55,073 nucleotides of DNA, taken from the NCBI GenBank assembly GCA_005502915.1, contig SCMT01000026.1, positions 1 through 55,073 of the forward strand, written 5' to 3'. This stretch comes from Lysobacteraceae bacterium 2PB (GTDB lineage Bacteria; Pseudomonadota; Gammaproteobacteria; Xanthomonadales; Xanthomonadaceae). Below the pieces are notes generated by a model. It had not been told where the DNA came from. It was given only the letters and a program-made list of their open reading frames with translations, and ran no database searches. Of the stretch, positions 14,628-22,458 are shown one piece after another. Made by a program: the position numbers and the translations under genes. The stretch's first letter is position 1. Every line of letters begins with the position of its first letter.

Positions 14628-15023
14628 TCATTCCAATCCAACAGGAATTCCTGTGCCACCGAAGGCTTTGCTTATGGCCCACCTGTTGAAATCTTCATAT
14701 TCAAAATGGATTTCAAATTCAAGTGATTTTTCGACAATGATCAAAAAAAGTCCTTCACTCTTGCCAAGATCAGTTAGTAGATCCTGGCCTTTCTGTGGGA
14801 ACGAATGAAAAAAGTCTTTGTGAGAAAGCGCATTCACCATGCTGACGCCTTCGGTATGGGCGAAGGAGACTTTTACTTCGGTCGAATGAGATCTGGACGA
14901 GAATCTAAGGAAAGCCTTTGTCCAACTTGGGTTGACACAATCAACGAGAGAAACAAGGCTTTTTGTAATTTCTACTACGCGAGGCATCGCGCTTTCGGAG
15001 ATCAAGATCGTGTCCTTTTTCAT
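14628..15023 (-). CDS. Array cargo: YezG/DUF600-like immunity candidate
   Basis: A 131-residue protein (119 if the internal ATG of MPRVVEITKSL is used). The C-terminal pattern EFEIHFEYEDFNRWAISKAF ending in GIPVGLE resembles YezG/DUF600-type immunity proteins, which neutralise LXG and related nuclease toxins, and 'WTKAFLRFSSRSHSTEVKVS' fits the early strand pair of that fold. This is a weak family match by eye. The gene is the most AT-rich in the array, has no partner toxin, and starts about 130 bases from repeat unit D, from which it diverges. Confidence 0.65.
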   Translation of the reverse strand: MKKDTILISESAMPRVVEITKSLVSLVDCVNPSWTKAFLRFSSRSHSTEVKVSFAHTEGVSMVNALSHKDFFHSFPQKGQDLLTDLGKSEGLFLIIVEKSLEFEIHFEYEDFNRWAISKAFGGTGIPVGLE

Positions 15024-15155
15024 GCGTATGTCTTATTGAATTTTTGAATTTCCATGGTCAAGTGTCAATGAAGGCATCAAGGAAAATCTGCGATTCGCGC
15101 TTGCCAGGGTTAGGAAGTTTCCGCCATCGATACGCCCGGATAGCCCTGCTCGTTA

Positions 15156-15458
15156 CCCGGGTGCGGCCTTCGGCCGAACCCGGGCTACCAAACCTTGACG
15201 CGCCTGCGCGCGGTGCGGGTTGGATTCGCCAACGGCGCCCACGTCGGGCGTCGGGCGAAACGGAGTTCCGTCATGTCCCAAGCGCAGCCAGTCTCCAACG
15301 TCCTCCTCGTCGAAGTCCCGCCCCAGTTCATCGCCCTGTGCCACGCCAGCGGCGCCAGCCCCCAGGCCACCCTGCGCGGCATAGCCGCCATGCTCTGCGG
15401 CCTCCGCTGCGACGAAGACAACCGCCTCCTGCCGCTGGACGTCCCCGCGTCCCGCTGA
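15156..15458 (+). repeat. Cassette-array repeat unit, copy D
   Basis: This unit has the same palindrome (CCCGGGTGCGGCC...), leader and ORF as copy C over 303 bases. It lacks the GATCCGCGCGATG tail: sequence right of the TGA (AACTGCTCGGCATCG) is unique. It is the last unit and borders the DUF1266 gene. Confidence 0.88.
15273..15458 (+). CDS. Repeat-borne small protein, copy D
   Basis: A 61-residue third intact copy of the repeat ORF. Differences from copy C include Ala for Val in SGASPQ, Ile in LRGIAAML and Cys for Tyr in GLRCDED; the end is DVPASR. CGGAG precedes the ATG at the same distance as in A and C. The protein may be a small DNA-binding factor or may simply be the conserved body of a repeat; expression is unknown. 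Confidence 0.6.
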   Translation: MSQAQPVSNVLLVEVPPQFIALCHASGASPQATLRGIAAMLCGLRCDEDNRLLPLDVPASR

Positions 15459-15503
15459 ACTGCTCGGCATCGTGCCTTTGGCATGTCGGCAGTGGAAGCG
15501 GAT

Positions 15504-15509
15504 TAGAAT
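15504..15509 (+). promoter_or_regulatory. Candidate -10 box of DUF1266 gene
   Basis: TAGAAT lies 27 bases before the ATG at 15537. TAGAAT also occurs at 17555-17560 before the GMC operon and at 45932-45937 before lysA. No matching -35 is evident. Confidence 0.35.
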
Positions 15510-15536
15510 CATCGGCGGATCGCATCGGGCGAAGGC

Positions 15537-16361
15537 ATGGATACGGACGTGGTGAAGGTGGTGGCGGGACTGGTGGTCGGTGTGGCGCTGGCTGCGCTGT
15601 CTGCGTACCTGTCGCGACGACACTGGCGTCGTTCTGCGGAACGCATGGAGACTTGGTTCCCGGAGTATCCCGATGTCCCTGACAATCCCGTCCTGCGGCG
15701 TCAGCTCGCTGTGGGCGCGGTGCTGAACGAGAACAATGCCTTTCCGATCAACGTGCTCGATCCGCACAAGTCGCGTGCGGAGATGCGGGAGTGGCTGGCG
15801 TCTTCATGGAGCACCCGCAATGCCGAGCAGGCGCGGGAACGGATCCACGCGCTGCTGACCGGCGGCCATGCGGTCACCTTCGATGCGCTGATCGCGGTTG
15901 CGGCGGAGGGCGATCCGGATGCGAGCCGCGAGCATCTGGAAGAGGTGTTCGCTTCGGAGCTCGACGAGGACCCCGAACTGGCGGAATTCATTTCCCATCA
16001 TCCCGAAGCGATTGCGCGGCTGGAAGCGCTCGGTTATCTGGTGACGCCCGCCGACATCGCGCGCGGCACGCGTGCCTACGACTTCGGGCGCGCGGTCACG
16101 GTCGCCCGGGTCGCGTTCGGCGCGGGTTACCTGAAGCGCGAAGAGGCCATGGCGCTGGTACGCATGGCCGCGTTCCTCGCGGCGCGTTCGTTCGCGTCGT
16201 GGCGCCAGTTCGCGACGAGCTACCTGCTCGGTCGCGCGCTGTGGGGCGGCGTGGACGATCCGAGTTTCGATGCCATGGTCCGCATCGCGGACGAACTGCT
16301 GCGCAATCCGCGCAGTCCCTGGATGCGAGACGGCTGGTTCGGCGGCGCGGATGCCGCCTGA
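15537..16361 (+). CDS. DUF1266 family membrane-anchored protein
   Basis: A 274-residue protein with an N-terminal membrane anchor (about residues 6-25, VVAGLVVGVALAALSAYLS) and a DUF1266 domain. The domain shows WSTRNAEQARERIHALLTGG early, then AYDFGRAVTVARVAFGAGYL and SWRQFATSYLLGRALWGGVD, the diagnostic 'R....ar.g...Gyl...ea' and 'SW..f..sYl.GR..W' patterns. Its function is unknown; DUF1266 proteins are often found near toxin/immunity loci. It directly follows repeat unit D with its own probable TAGAAT promoter and converges on the DUF2272 gene. GC-rich coding suggests it is older in this genome than the array cargo. Confidence 0.82.
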   Translation: MDTDVVKVVAGLVVGVALAALSAYLSRRHWRRSAERMETWFPEYPDVPDNPVLRRQLAVGAVLNENNAFPINVLDPHKSRAEMREWLASSWSTRNAEQARERIHALLTGGHAVTFDALIAVAAEGDPDASREHLEEVFASELDEDPELAEFISHHPEAIARLEALGYLVTPADIARGTRAYDFGRAVTVARVAFGAGYLKREEAMALVRMAAFLAARSFASWRQFATSYLLGRALWGGVDDPSFDAMVRIADELLRNPRSPWMRDGWFGGADAA

Positions 16362-16400
16362 GCGGGCGCAGTGAGGATCGCCGGAATGCGGCTTGTCGCG

Positions 16401-16421
16401 ATCGCCGGCTGCGCCGGCGAT
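16401..16421. terminator. Hairpin between convergent genes
   Basis: ATCGCCGGC (16401-16409) pairs with GCCGGCGAT (16413-16421) around TGC, between genes ending at 16361 and 16435. There is no U-tract, so termination is only probable. Confidence 0.45.
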
Positions 16422-16434
16422 GCGGGGCGACGCG

Positions 16435-17229
16435 TCAGGTGCGATTGACCATGTGCATGAAGACGGCGTCCTGCGGCGCGAGGAATCCGGCGCCGGTCTT
16501 CCTGTAGCAGGTGATGTTGACCGATTGACCGACGTTGCCGCCGATGGCCAGCACGAAGTCCGGTTGCACGCTCACGACGATGTCGCTGTGGCTCTTGAAG
16601 GCATCGCTGGCCGCAGCGTCGTCGTAATCCCGCGGCGTTTCGCGCCACTTGCAGACGATGTCGCCGATTTCAGGCCGGATTTCGTGCAGGCGATGACCCC
16701 AGAAGGGCGCCTTGGTGTCGTTGGCCTTGCGCCTGGCGATCGAGTCGTGCATGTACTTTGCGTGCGCGGCGGCGAACTTGAACTTCCTGTACCTGGGCAC
16801 GGTGCTGGATGCGTTCCTGACCATGAAGGAGATGGCTGCGGCGGACCAGAACTGGTCGCGATCCCTGCCGTCCAGGTCCAGGCCGATGGCCTGCCACATT
16901 TCGCCGATGTACCTGAAGAACGGCGCATGGTGTTCCTGTCCCTGTCCCTTTTCGAAGCGCAGCCACTCGATGATGGCCTGCTTCGCCAGTGCTTCCCGCT
17001 GCGCCGAGACCGGGGCGCGCAACGACCGTTGCCCTGCGATCTCGGCCTTGACCACGCCGGTCTTCTGCGCGTTGCCGATGGTCGTCTTGATCCGGGTCCA
17101 GCCGGGCTCCGTGGCAGGACCGAGCACCTCGACGTCCTGGCCGAGGTGGAGGATGGCGATGCGGTTGCCGGGATCGATTTCCGGGGTCGAGCGCAGGTTC
17201 AGCGCTTCCAGGTCGACGAACATCTTCAT
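16435..17229 (-). CDS. SH3b-like plus DUF2272 protein
   Basis: A 264-residue two-domain protein. Residues 1-65 look like a bacterial SH3 domain (LNLRSTPEIDPGNRIAILHL, then GWTRIKT). Residues 90-264 match DUF2272: HHAPFFRYIGEMWQAIGLDL, WSAAAISFMVRNA, AAHAKYMHDSIARRK and IRPEIGDIVCKWRE, the pattern of an NlpC/P60-related amidase-like fold. SH3b plus such a domain usually means cell-wall binding and cleavage, but no signal peptide is present, so if it acts on peptidoglycan it needs a dedicated export route or is an effector-type protein. AAGGAG nine bases before ATG 17229 fixes the start. It faces the DUF1266 gene. Confidence 0.8.
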   Translation of the reverse strand: MKMFVDLEALNLRSTPEIDPGNRIAILHLGQDVEVLGPATEPGWTRIKTTIGNAQKTGVVKAEIAGQRSLRAPVSAQREALAKQAIIEWLRFEKGQGQEHHAPFFRYIGEMWQAIGLDLDGRDRDQFWSAAAISFMVRNASSTVPRYRKFKFAAAHAKYMHDSIARRKANDTKAPFWGHRLHEIRPEIGDIVCKWRETPRDYDDAAASDAFKSHSDIVVSVQPDFVLAIGGNVGQSVNITCYRKTGAGFLAPQDAVFMHMVNRT

Positions 17230-17662
17230 CGTGCGATCTCCTTGGGGTCGGGAACGTGGCGATATCCAGGCTGCAATGTCGGTGTCGTCCGATGCCGATC
17301 GGCGAGCTCCCGCTGCCGTCGATCCCGTCGAACTGGCGATGGCGCTACAGGCCTGACAACGGCGGTGGTCGACCGTCCCGGACAGGTTCCGGACGAACGG
17401 CGATGTCGCCTGCATCGATCGAATGCATCGATGTTTCCCAGCATTCACCTCCGTCCCGCACGCCGCAACGCCACGATGGCATCGAGGCGGTCGCACGCCG
17501 GGTGCGCCGACGATCTGATCCCAAGGTGATGCCGGCCCGGATCGGCCCGGTGCCTAGAATTCGCCTGTCGCCTGCGGACTCTGCGGGGACACGCAGCGCA
17601 CCGGGCCGCACGGATTGCGGATTCGTTGCCCTCGCGCAGAGGGCCGTGACAGGACAGACGCC
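17230..17662. other. 433-base gap before GMC operon
   Basis: No convincing gene is seen. The gap carries the divergent upstream regions of the DUF2272 gene (AAGGAG near 17240) and of the GMC operon, including a TAGAAT box at 17555-17560. Open frames here lack any recognisable protein pattern. Confidence 0.5.
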
Positions 17663-18112
17663 ATGGACTTGCAGACACGGCAAGGATTGTTTCTCGCGAT
17701 TTCCGCACACCTGACCGGGTTCGAGGTCGTCGAGCTCGAAGGCACGGGCATGACGCAGACCTATTTCGACACCTTGTCGAAGAAGACGGCCGCGGGTGTG
17801 CTCGACCTGTTCTTCGAGGAGGCTGCGACCATCCTCGCGCTGCAGGACGAGCAGGCGATCGACGCGGCGATCCGTTCGCGACTGATGCCGGATTCGTCGT
17901 ACCAGGCGACCGCGAAGGTCATCATCCTGATGTGGTACACCGGGATGTGGTACACCGGGATCGGGACGTCGTCGGGTGTCGCTTCCACGCAGATCGATGG
18001 TCCCTCGTACGTGCAGGGACTGATGTGGGAGGCCGCCGAGGCGCATCCGCCGGGCGCCAAGCAGCCCGGCTACGGATCATGGGCCGAGCCGCCGATCCGC
18101 ATTCCCGCCTGA
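17663..18112 (+). CDS. GMC dehydrogenase small-subunit-like protein
   Basis: A 149-residue protein resembling the small subunit of membrane FAD sugar dehydrogenases (FAD-sorbitol/gluconate-2-dehydrogenase subunit 3 type). Signs are FLAISAHLTGFEVVELEGTG at the start, an internal LDLFFEEAATIL, and the ending IILMWYTGMWYTGIG ... SYVQGLMWEAAEAHPPG, the tyrosine/tryptophan-rich motif near the C-terminus of that family. Known homologues carry a Tat signal; none is seen here, so the complex may stay in the cytoplasm. It is 76 bases upstream of the GMC flavoprotein gene and is surely its partner. Confidence 0.82.
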   Translation: MDLQTRQGLFLAISAHLTGFEVVELEGTGMTQTYFDTLSKKTAAGVLDLFFEEAATILALQDEQAIDAAIRSRLMPDSSYQATAKVIILMWYTGMWYTGIGTSSGVASTQIDGPSYVQGLMWEAAEAHPPGAKQPGYGSWAEPPIRIPA

Positions 18113-18188
18113 CGCATCCCCCACGGCGCCCGATGCGGCGCCCCAGCCACGGCGTTGTCGCCAACGCCCGCGCCATTGGAAGGTTACG

Positions 18189-20054
18189 ATGAGCAACGAA
18201 TACGATGTGGTCGTCGTCGGCTCCGGCATCGCCGGATGCGTGTTGACCAAGGTCCTGACACAGGCCGGCAAGCGCGTGCTGCTGATGGAGGCCGGCCTGG
18301 AAGCCGGCATCGCGCTCGATTCCGATCGCGCCTACGACACTTACCAGAACTACCTTCAGACCTTCTACGCGTCGAACATCAAGGCGACCAACACGCCGTA
18401 TCCGAACATCAAGGATGCGCAGTCGCCGGATGTGCTGCAGATCGAGCCGAAGACGCCGTACGACACGGGTTATTTCGTGCAGATGGGGCCGCTGCCTTTC
18501 GCCAGCGACTGCCTGCGCGCGCCCGGCGGCACCACGCTGCACTGGCTGGGCAACGTGCCGCGCATGCTGCCGAACGATTTCCGGATGCAGACGCTGTACG
18601 GACAGGGCGTCGACTGGCCGATCAGCTACGAAGACCTGGTGCCGTACTACGAGATGGCCGAGAACGAGATCGGCGTCTCCGGCGATGTCGCCGCGCAGGT
18701 CGGGCCGGACATGGGACCGCAGAACTACGGTCCCGACTACGTGTTCCCGATGTACAAGATTCCGCAGAGCTACCAGGATCACATCTGGATGAAACACAGC
18801 CAGAACCTCCAGGTCACGCTCGACGGGCTGCAGTACACCGTGACCTGCGTGAGCATGCCGCAGGGACGAAACTCGATTCCCAACCCCGCGTACCGCTACG
18901 GCACCACCGTCTGGAACGCCGATGAGAAGCGCCTGCAGCTGACGATCAGCGACAGCACCTACCAGGTCGTGGGCTCGCTGTGGAACCCGTACACCGGCGA
19001 ACGCTGCGAAGGCAATTCCAGCTGCGTGCCGATCTGTCCGGTGCAGGCCAAGTACAACGCGCTGAAGACGCTGAAAAAGGCCGACGACCAGCATCTGGAC
19101 ATCATCACCCAATCGGTGGCGTCGACGCTGCTGATCTGCCCGAAGACCCGTCGCATCGATGGCGTGGTGTACAAGACCTATGCGCAGCCGGATTCGACCG
19201 AGTACACCACCCAGGTCGCGCGCGGCAAGGTCTACATCCTCGCCTGCAGCGCGATCGAGAACGCCAAGATCCTGCTCGCGTCCGATGCGGCGAACCGCAG
19301 CGACCAGGTCGGCCGCAATCTGATGGACCACCTGGTGCTGCTCACCTGGGGCCTGTTCCGCGAGAAGATCTGGCCGTATCGCGGCCCGGGCTGCACCACC
19401 TACATCCCGACCTTCCGCGACGGCGAATTCCGCAAGGACTTCGCGGCCTGGATCTCGCCGATCGACAACTGGGGCTGGTCGTGGCCGACCTTCGCCCCGG
19501 GCTCGGACGTGGCCAACGCCGTGATCGGCGACAGCATGTTCGGCAAGGCATTGCGCGTGCACCTCAACGAGCGTCTCACGCGACAGGCGCTGCTGCATTT
19601 CGAGTGCGAGCAGGCGCCCGACCCGGACAACCGTGTCGTGATCGATCCGCAGTACAAGGACCAGCTGGACAACTACCGTCCGGTGATCCACTACGACGCC
19701 TCGGATTACATGCGCAAGTCGTTCAAGGCCGCGAAGGATGTGTCCGACCAGATCTTCGCCGCGAATGGCATCGTCGACTGCACCGAGTACGAACCGACCG
19801 AGCCGGATTACGTCACCTGGCAGGGGCGCGGCTACACCTTCCGCGGCGCGGGACACATCGTCGGCACGCACCGCATGGGCAGCTCGCCGGACGATTCGGT
19901 GGTCGACGCCAACGGCCGCACCTGGGATCACGACAACCTCTATCTCGCAGGCTGCGGCAACATGCCGACGCTCGGCACGTCGAATCCGACCCTCACCATG
20001 ACCGCCCTCGCATTCAAGACCGCCGAGGCCGTGCTGCAGCATCTGGAGCCATGA
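18189..20054 (+). CDS. GMC-family FAD oxidoreductase
   Basis: A 621-residue glucose-methanol-choline oxidoreductase. The FAD motif VVVGSGIAGCVLTKVL is at residues 9-24; LRAPGGTTLHWLGNVPRM is the GMC_oxred signature; a CEGNSSCVPICPVQAKYNAL segment near 273 is typical of sugar/alcohol dehydrogenases paired with a small subunit. C-terminal catalytic His is in GTHRMGSS (about 560) and Asn in GTSNPTLTMTALA (about 599). No Tat or Sec signal is visible. With the small subunit upstream and a ferritin-like protein overlapping downstream (ATGA), it forms a three-gene operon. The substrate is unknown; electrons probably pass to a quinone or cytochrome not encoded here. Confidence 0.92.
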   Translation: MSNEYDVVVVGSGIAGCVLTKVLTQAGKRVLLMEAGLEAGIALDSDRAYDTYQNYLQTFYASNIKATNTPYPNIKDAQSPDVLQIEPKTPYDTGYFVQMGPLPFASDCLRAPGGTTLHWLGNVPRMLPNDFRMQTLYGQGVDWPISYEDLVPYYEMAENEIGVSGDVAAQVGPDMGPQNYGPDYVFPMYKIPQSYQDHIWMKHSQNLQVTLDGLQYTVTCVSMPQGRNSIPNPAYRYGTTVWNADEKRLQLTISDSTYQVVGSLWNPYTGERCEGNSSCVPICPVQAKYNALKTLKKADDQHLDIITQSVASTLLICPKTRRIDGVVYKTYAQPDSTEYTTQVARGKVYILACSAIENAKILLASDAANRSDQVGRNLMDHLVLLTWGLFREKIWPYRGPGCTTYIPTFRDGEFRKDFAAWISPIDNWGWSWPTFAPGSDVANAVIGDSMFGKALRVHLNERLTRQALLHFECEQAPDPDNRVVIDPQYKDQLDNYRPVIHYDASDYMRKSFKAAKDVSDQIFAANGIVDCTEYEPTEPDYVTWQGRGYTFRGAGHIVGTHRMGSSPDDSVVDANGRTWDHDNLYLAGCGNMPTLGTSNPTLTMTALAFKTAEAVLQHLEP

Positions 20055-21241
20055 ACGCTATGAATGCCGAACAGGACACCCATCCGCACGCAGACGATCT
20101 CGCGCTGTCGGCCAAGCCCCTGCTGCGGGACACCCGTAGCGGACGCAAGCGCCAGATGCTCACCTACGATGTCGTCGCCGAGACCGCGAATGTCGCCGAA
20201 GGTGCGGAGGCCGCGCTCAAGTCTGCGCGCCGCTTCATGTCGCTGGAGGAACTCCGCGAGCATCTGCAGACCGCGATCGAGATCGAGCACGCGACCATTC
20301 CCACCTATCTTTGCGCGCTCTATTCGATCAAGGACGGCACCAACACCTTCGCCGCGCAGAACATCCAGGGCGTGGTGATGGAGGAGATGCTGCATATGCT
20401 GCAGGCGTGCAACATCCTCAACGCCATCGGCGGCCGGCCGGAGATCGATGATCCGGAGTTCATCCCGGAATATCCGACCTACCTGCCGCATTCTGCGGGC
20501 CTGTTCAAGGTGCCGCTGCAGAAGTTCGGCCAGGACGCGATCAAGGTGTTCCTGCAGATCGAGAAGCCCGCGAAGCGCTATGCACCGCCGCAGCCGGACC
20601 AGTGGGACACCATCGGCCAGTTCTACAAGTCGCTCAAGATCGCGCTGGTCGAACTCGATCGCTCCACGCCGGGCGGCATCTTCACCGGCGACCCGGCGCG
20701 GCAGCTGCAGCCGCATCACTACTACGGCGGCGGCGGCCAGCTGGTGGCGGTCCACTGCCTGCGCGACGCCATCCTCGCCATCGACGAGATCGTCGGGCAG
20801 GGCGAGGGCGTGGACGGGACGATCATCGATTCCGACAGCAAGCTGTTCGGCGAGGATGTGGAATACGCGCACTATTTCCGCTTCAACGAGATCCTGTGCG
20901 AGCGTCGCTACTGCCCGAACGACAAGGCCAAGGACCCGCCGAGCGGCCCCCATGTGGACGTCGACTGGGACGCAGCCTGGAACATGCAGCCGAACCCGAA
21001 GATGGCGAACTATCCGCCTGGATCGGAACTGCACGAGAAGACGCTGGCGTTCAACCGCACCTACATGACGCTGCTGCAGTCGATCCACGATGCGGTCAAC
21101 GGCAATCCGCCCGAGCTGATGAAGGCGGTGCCGCTGATGTACGACCTCAAGTACAAGGCGCTGGAACTGATGGTCACGCCATGGAAGGATGGGATGACCG
21201 CCGGCCCGAGCTTCGAATACGTGCCGCCCGACAGGCGCTGA
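20051..21241 (+). CDS. VioB/RebD-type ferritin-like domain protein
   Basis: A 396-residue protein with an N-terminal 65-residue extension and a ferritin-like domain of the iminophenyl-pyruvate dimer synthase (VioB/RebD-associated) family. Metal-ligand candidates are AIEIEHATIPTYLCALYSI (Glu and His of helix 1), VMEEMLHMLQACN (Glu..His of helix 2) and VEYAHYFRFNEILCERRY further on. It starts inside the GMC stop (ATGA), so it is co-translated with it. In known pathways the domain acts with chromopyrrolic-acid synthase parts, but here it stands alone with a GMC enzyme, which suggests a different oxidative reaction. No transport signal is visible. Confidence 0.85.
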   Translation: MNAMNAEQDTHPHADDLALSAKPLLRDTRSGRKRQMLTYDVVAETANVAEGAEAALKSARRFMSLEELREHLQTAIEIEHATIPTYLCALYSIKDGTNTFAAQNIQGVVMEEMLHMLQACNILNAIGGRPEIDDPEFIPEYPTYLPHSAGLFKVPLQKFGQDAIKVFLQIEKPAKRYAPPQPDQWDTIGQFYKSLKIALVELDRSTPGGIFTGDPARQLQPHHYYGGGGQLVAVHCLRDAILAIDEIVGQGEGVDGTIIDSDSKLFGEDVEYAHYFRFNEILCERRYCPNDKAKDPPSGPHVDVDWDAAWNMQPNPKMANYPPGSELHEKTLAFNRTYMTLLQSIHDAVNGNPPELMKAVPLMYDLKYKALELMVTPWKDGMTAGPSFEYVPPDRR

Positions 21242-21299
21242 GCCTGTCGGATCGGCCCGACCGCTGCATCCCGACTGCTGTTCCGCACCGGAGCCGGAC

Positions 21300-21485
21300 A
21301 TGTCATCGATCGTTGCGTTCCATCGCCTGCCCGCGGCAGTGCGGCTGTGTTTCCGGGCGTTCTTCCTCTGCGCATTGCTGGCGGGCATGCCGGTGTTCGC
21401 GGCGCTGCCGAAGGATGGTGCATTGCCGGGCGCGTGCCTTGCGTGCAGCGGGGCGGTGCCGGCTACAGCACCGGCCACCACATGA
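21300..21485 (+). CDS. Possible small exported protein (doubtful)
   Basis: A 61-codon frame with a signal-peptide-like start (FFLCALLAGMPVFAALP) and GGAG seven bases before the ATG. Its last 20 codons overlap the convergent DUF2306 gene. No family is recognised; it may be a chance frame or the broken start of a longer exported protein. It is listed because the hydrophobic N-terminus with AxA-like cleavage site is hard to dismiss outright. Confidence 0.25.
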   Translation: MSSIVAFHRLPAAVRLCFRAFFLCALLAGMPVFAALPKDGALPGACLACSGAVPATAPATT

Positions 21486-22272
21486 ACATCGCGGCGCCGG
21501 CGACGCCGATTGCGGTCAGGATCGCCAGCAGGTGGAAGAGCAGGGCGACGCCGCGCTGAAGCCCGACGCGTGGCGAACGCTCGGCCGCCAGGTACAGCTC
21601 CAGGCAGGCCAGCGGGGCGATCCAGCTGAGATAGCTGATCCCGAGGAACACCGCGCTGTCGTAGTCGAGGCGATGCCCCAGCGCGTTCATCACCGCGCCG
21701 GCCGGCACGATGCCGATCCGCAGGAACCACACGCCGTTGACCAGCAGGTAGGCGCGCAGGGCGTGCTGACGGTGGCGGGGGATGTCGCGCAGCCGCGCGC
21801 TGCGCCAGGCCAGCACGCAGAAGACCAGGATCAGCAGCCCGTTGAGGCTGGTGGAGACGGCGCTCGCGAGGTTCAGCTGCGAACCGCGGATCCAGGTGAG
21901 GTAGAAGCCGCTGAAGGTCGCCACGAGTGCGGCGATCAGGAACACGCGCCCGGTCCAGCGATGGATCGCCGGCCAGCGGCGGCGCACGGCCGGGAGCAGC
22001 TGCACGATGCCGGCGAAGGTCGCGGCGCCGCCAAGGAAGACGTGGCCCAGCCATTGCAGGTTGCCCAGGGCATCGCCGGGCACGTATCCGGTGATGTGCG
22101 GTTTCGCGTTGAGTCCGCCGAGGTCGCCGGACAGCACATGCCGGCCGTAGAAGCCCAGGATGAACAGGACGAAAGCCCATTGCCCGAGGCTGGCGACGAC
22201 GAACCAGGTGGTGGCAGCCCGCCGCAGGGCGGGAGCGGGCGCTGGCGAGCTCGAAAGGGTGGGGGACGGCAT
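21463..22272 (-). CDS. DUF2306 integral membrane protein
   Basis: A 269-residue integral membrane protein with about seven hydrophobic helices (for example WFVVASLGQWAFVLFILGFY near 20-40, ending in ILTAIGVAGAAMFMWW). Conserved polar features are HVFLGGAATFAGIVQLLP, IHRWTGRVFLIAALVATFSG and HRQHALRAYLLVNGVWFLRI, typical of DUF2306, whose His residues lie at the membrane face like cytochrome-b-type ligands. The start at MPSPTLSSSP (22272) gives an N-terminus just before helix 1; the longer frame upstream is not needed. It is divergent from a membrane-bound AraC regulator that probably controls it. Confidence 0.85.
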   Translation of the reverse strand: MPSPTLSSSPAPAPALRRAATTWFVVASLGQWAFVLFILGFYGRHVLSGDLGGLNAKPHITGYVPGDALGNLQWLGHVFLGGAATFAGIVQLLPAVRRRWPAIHRWTGRVFLIAALVATFSGFYLTWIRGSQLNLASAVSTSLNGLLILVFCVLAWRSARLRDIPRHRQHALRAYLLVNGVWFLRIGIVPAGAVMNALGHRLDYDSAVFLGISYLSWIAPLACLELYLAAERSPRVGLQRGVALLFHLLAILTAIGVAGAAMFMWWPVL

Positions 22273-22458
22273 GCGATGCACGCGGAGACTCCTGGCAGGA
22301 CGAAGTGCGCACCTTCGCGTGGCCTGCATGAGCTGTCCCGCCGATTCGGAAATCGGCTGGTCGATTCGGCAGGCAGCCATCGCGGGTTCGGGGGCCGTTC
22401 AGCCGTGACCGATGGCGGTTGTCGTCCCTGACGACGGCAGGGAGACTGCCGGCATTGC

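Noticed and set aside
11825-15458. Chromosomal integron
   Set aside because: No intI gene and no attC core motifs were found; repeats carry an ORF, which attC sites do not. Kept as a repeat-linked cargo array instead.
10292-15458. Prophage or insertion sequence
   Set aside because: No integrase, capsid, portal, transposase or flanking target duplication is seen.
17256-17714. 152-codon open frame before the GMC operon
   Set aside because: It lacks any family pattern, is Arg/Pro-rich and overlaps the start of the small-subunit gene in another frame.
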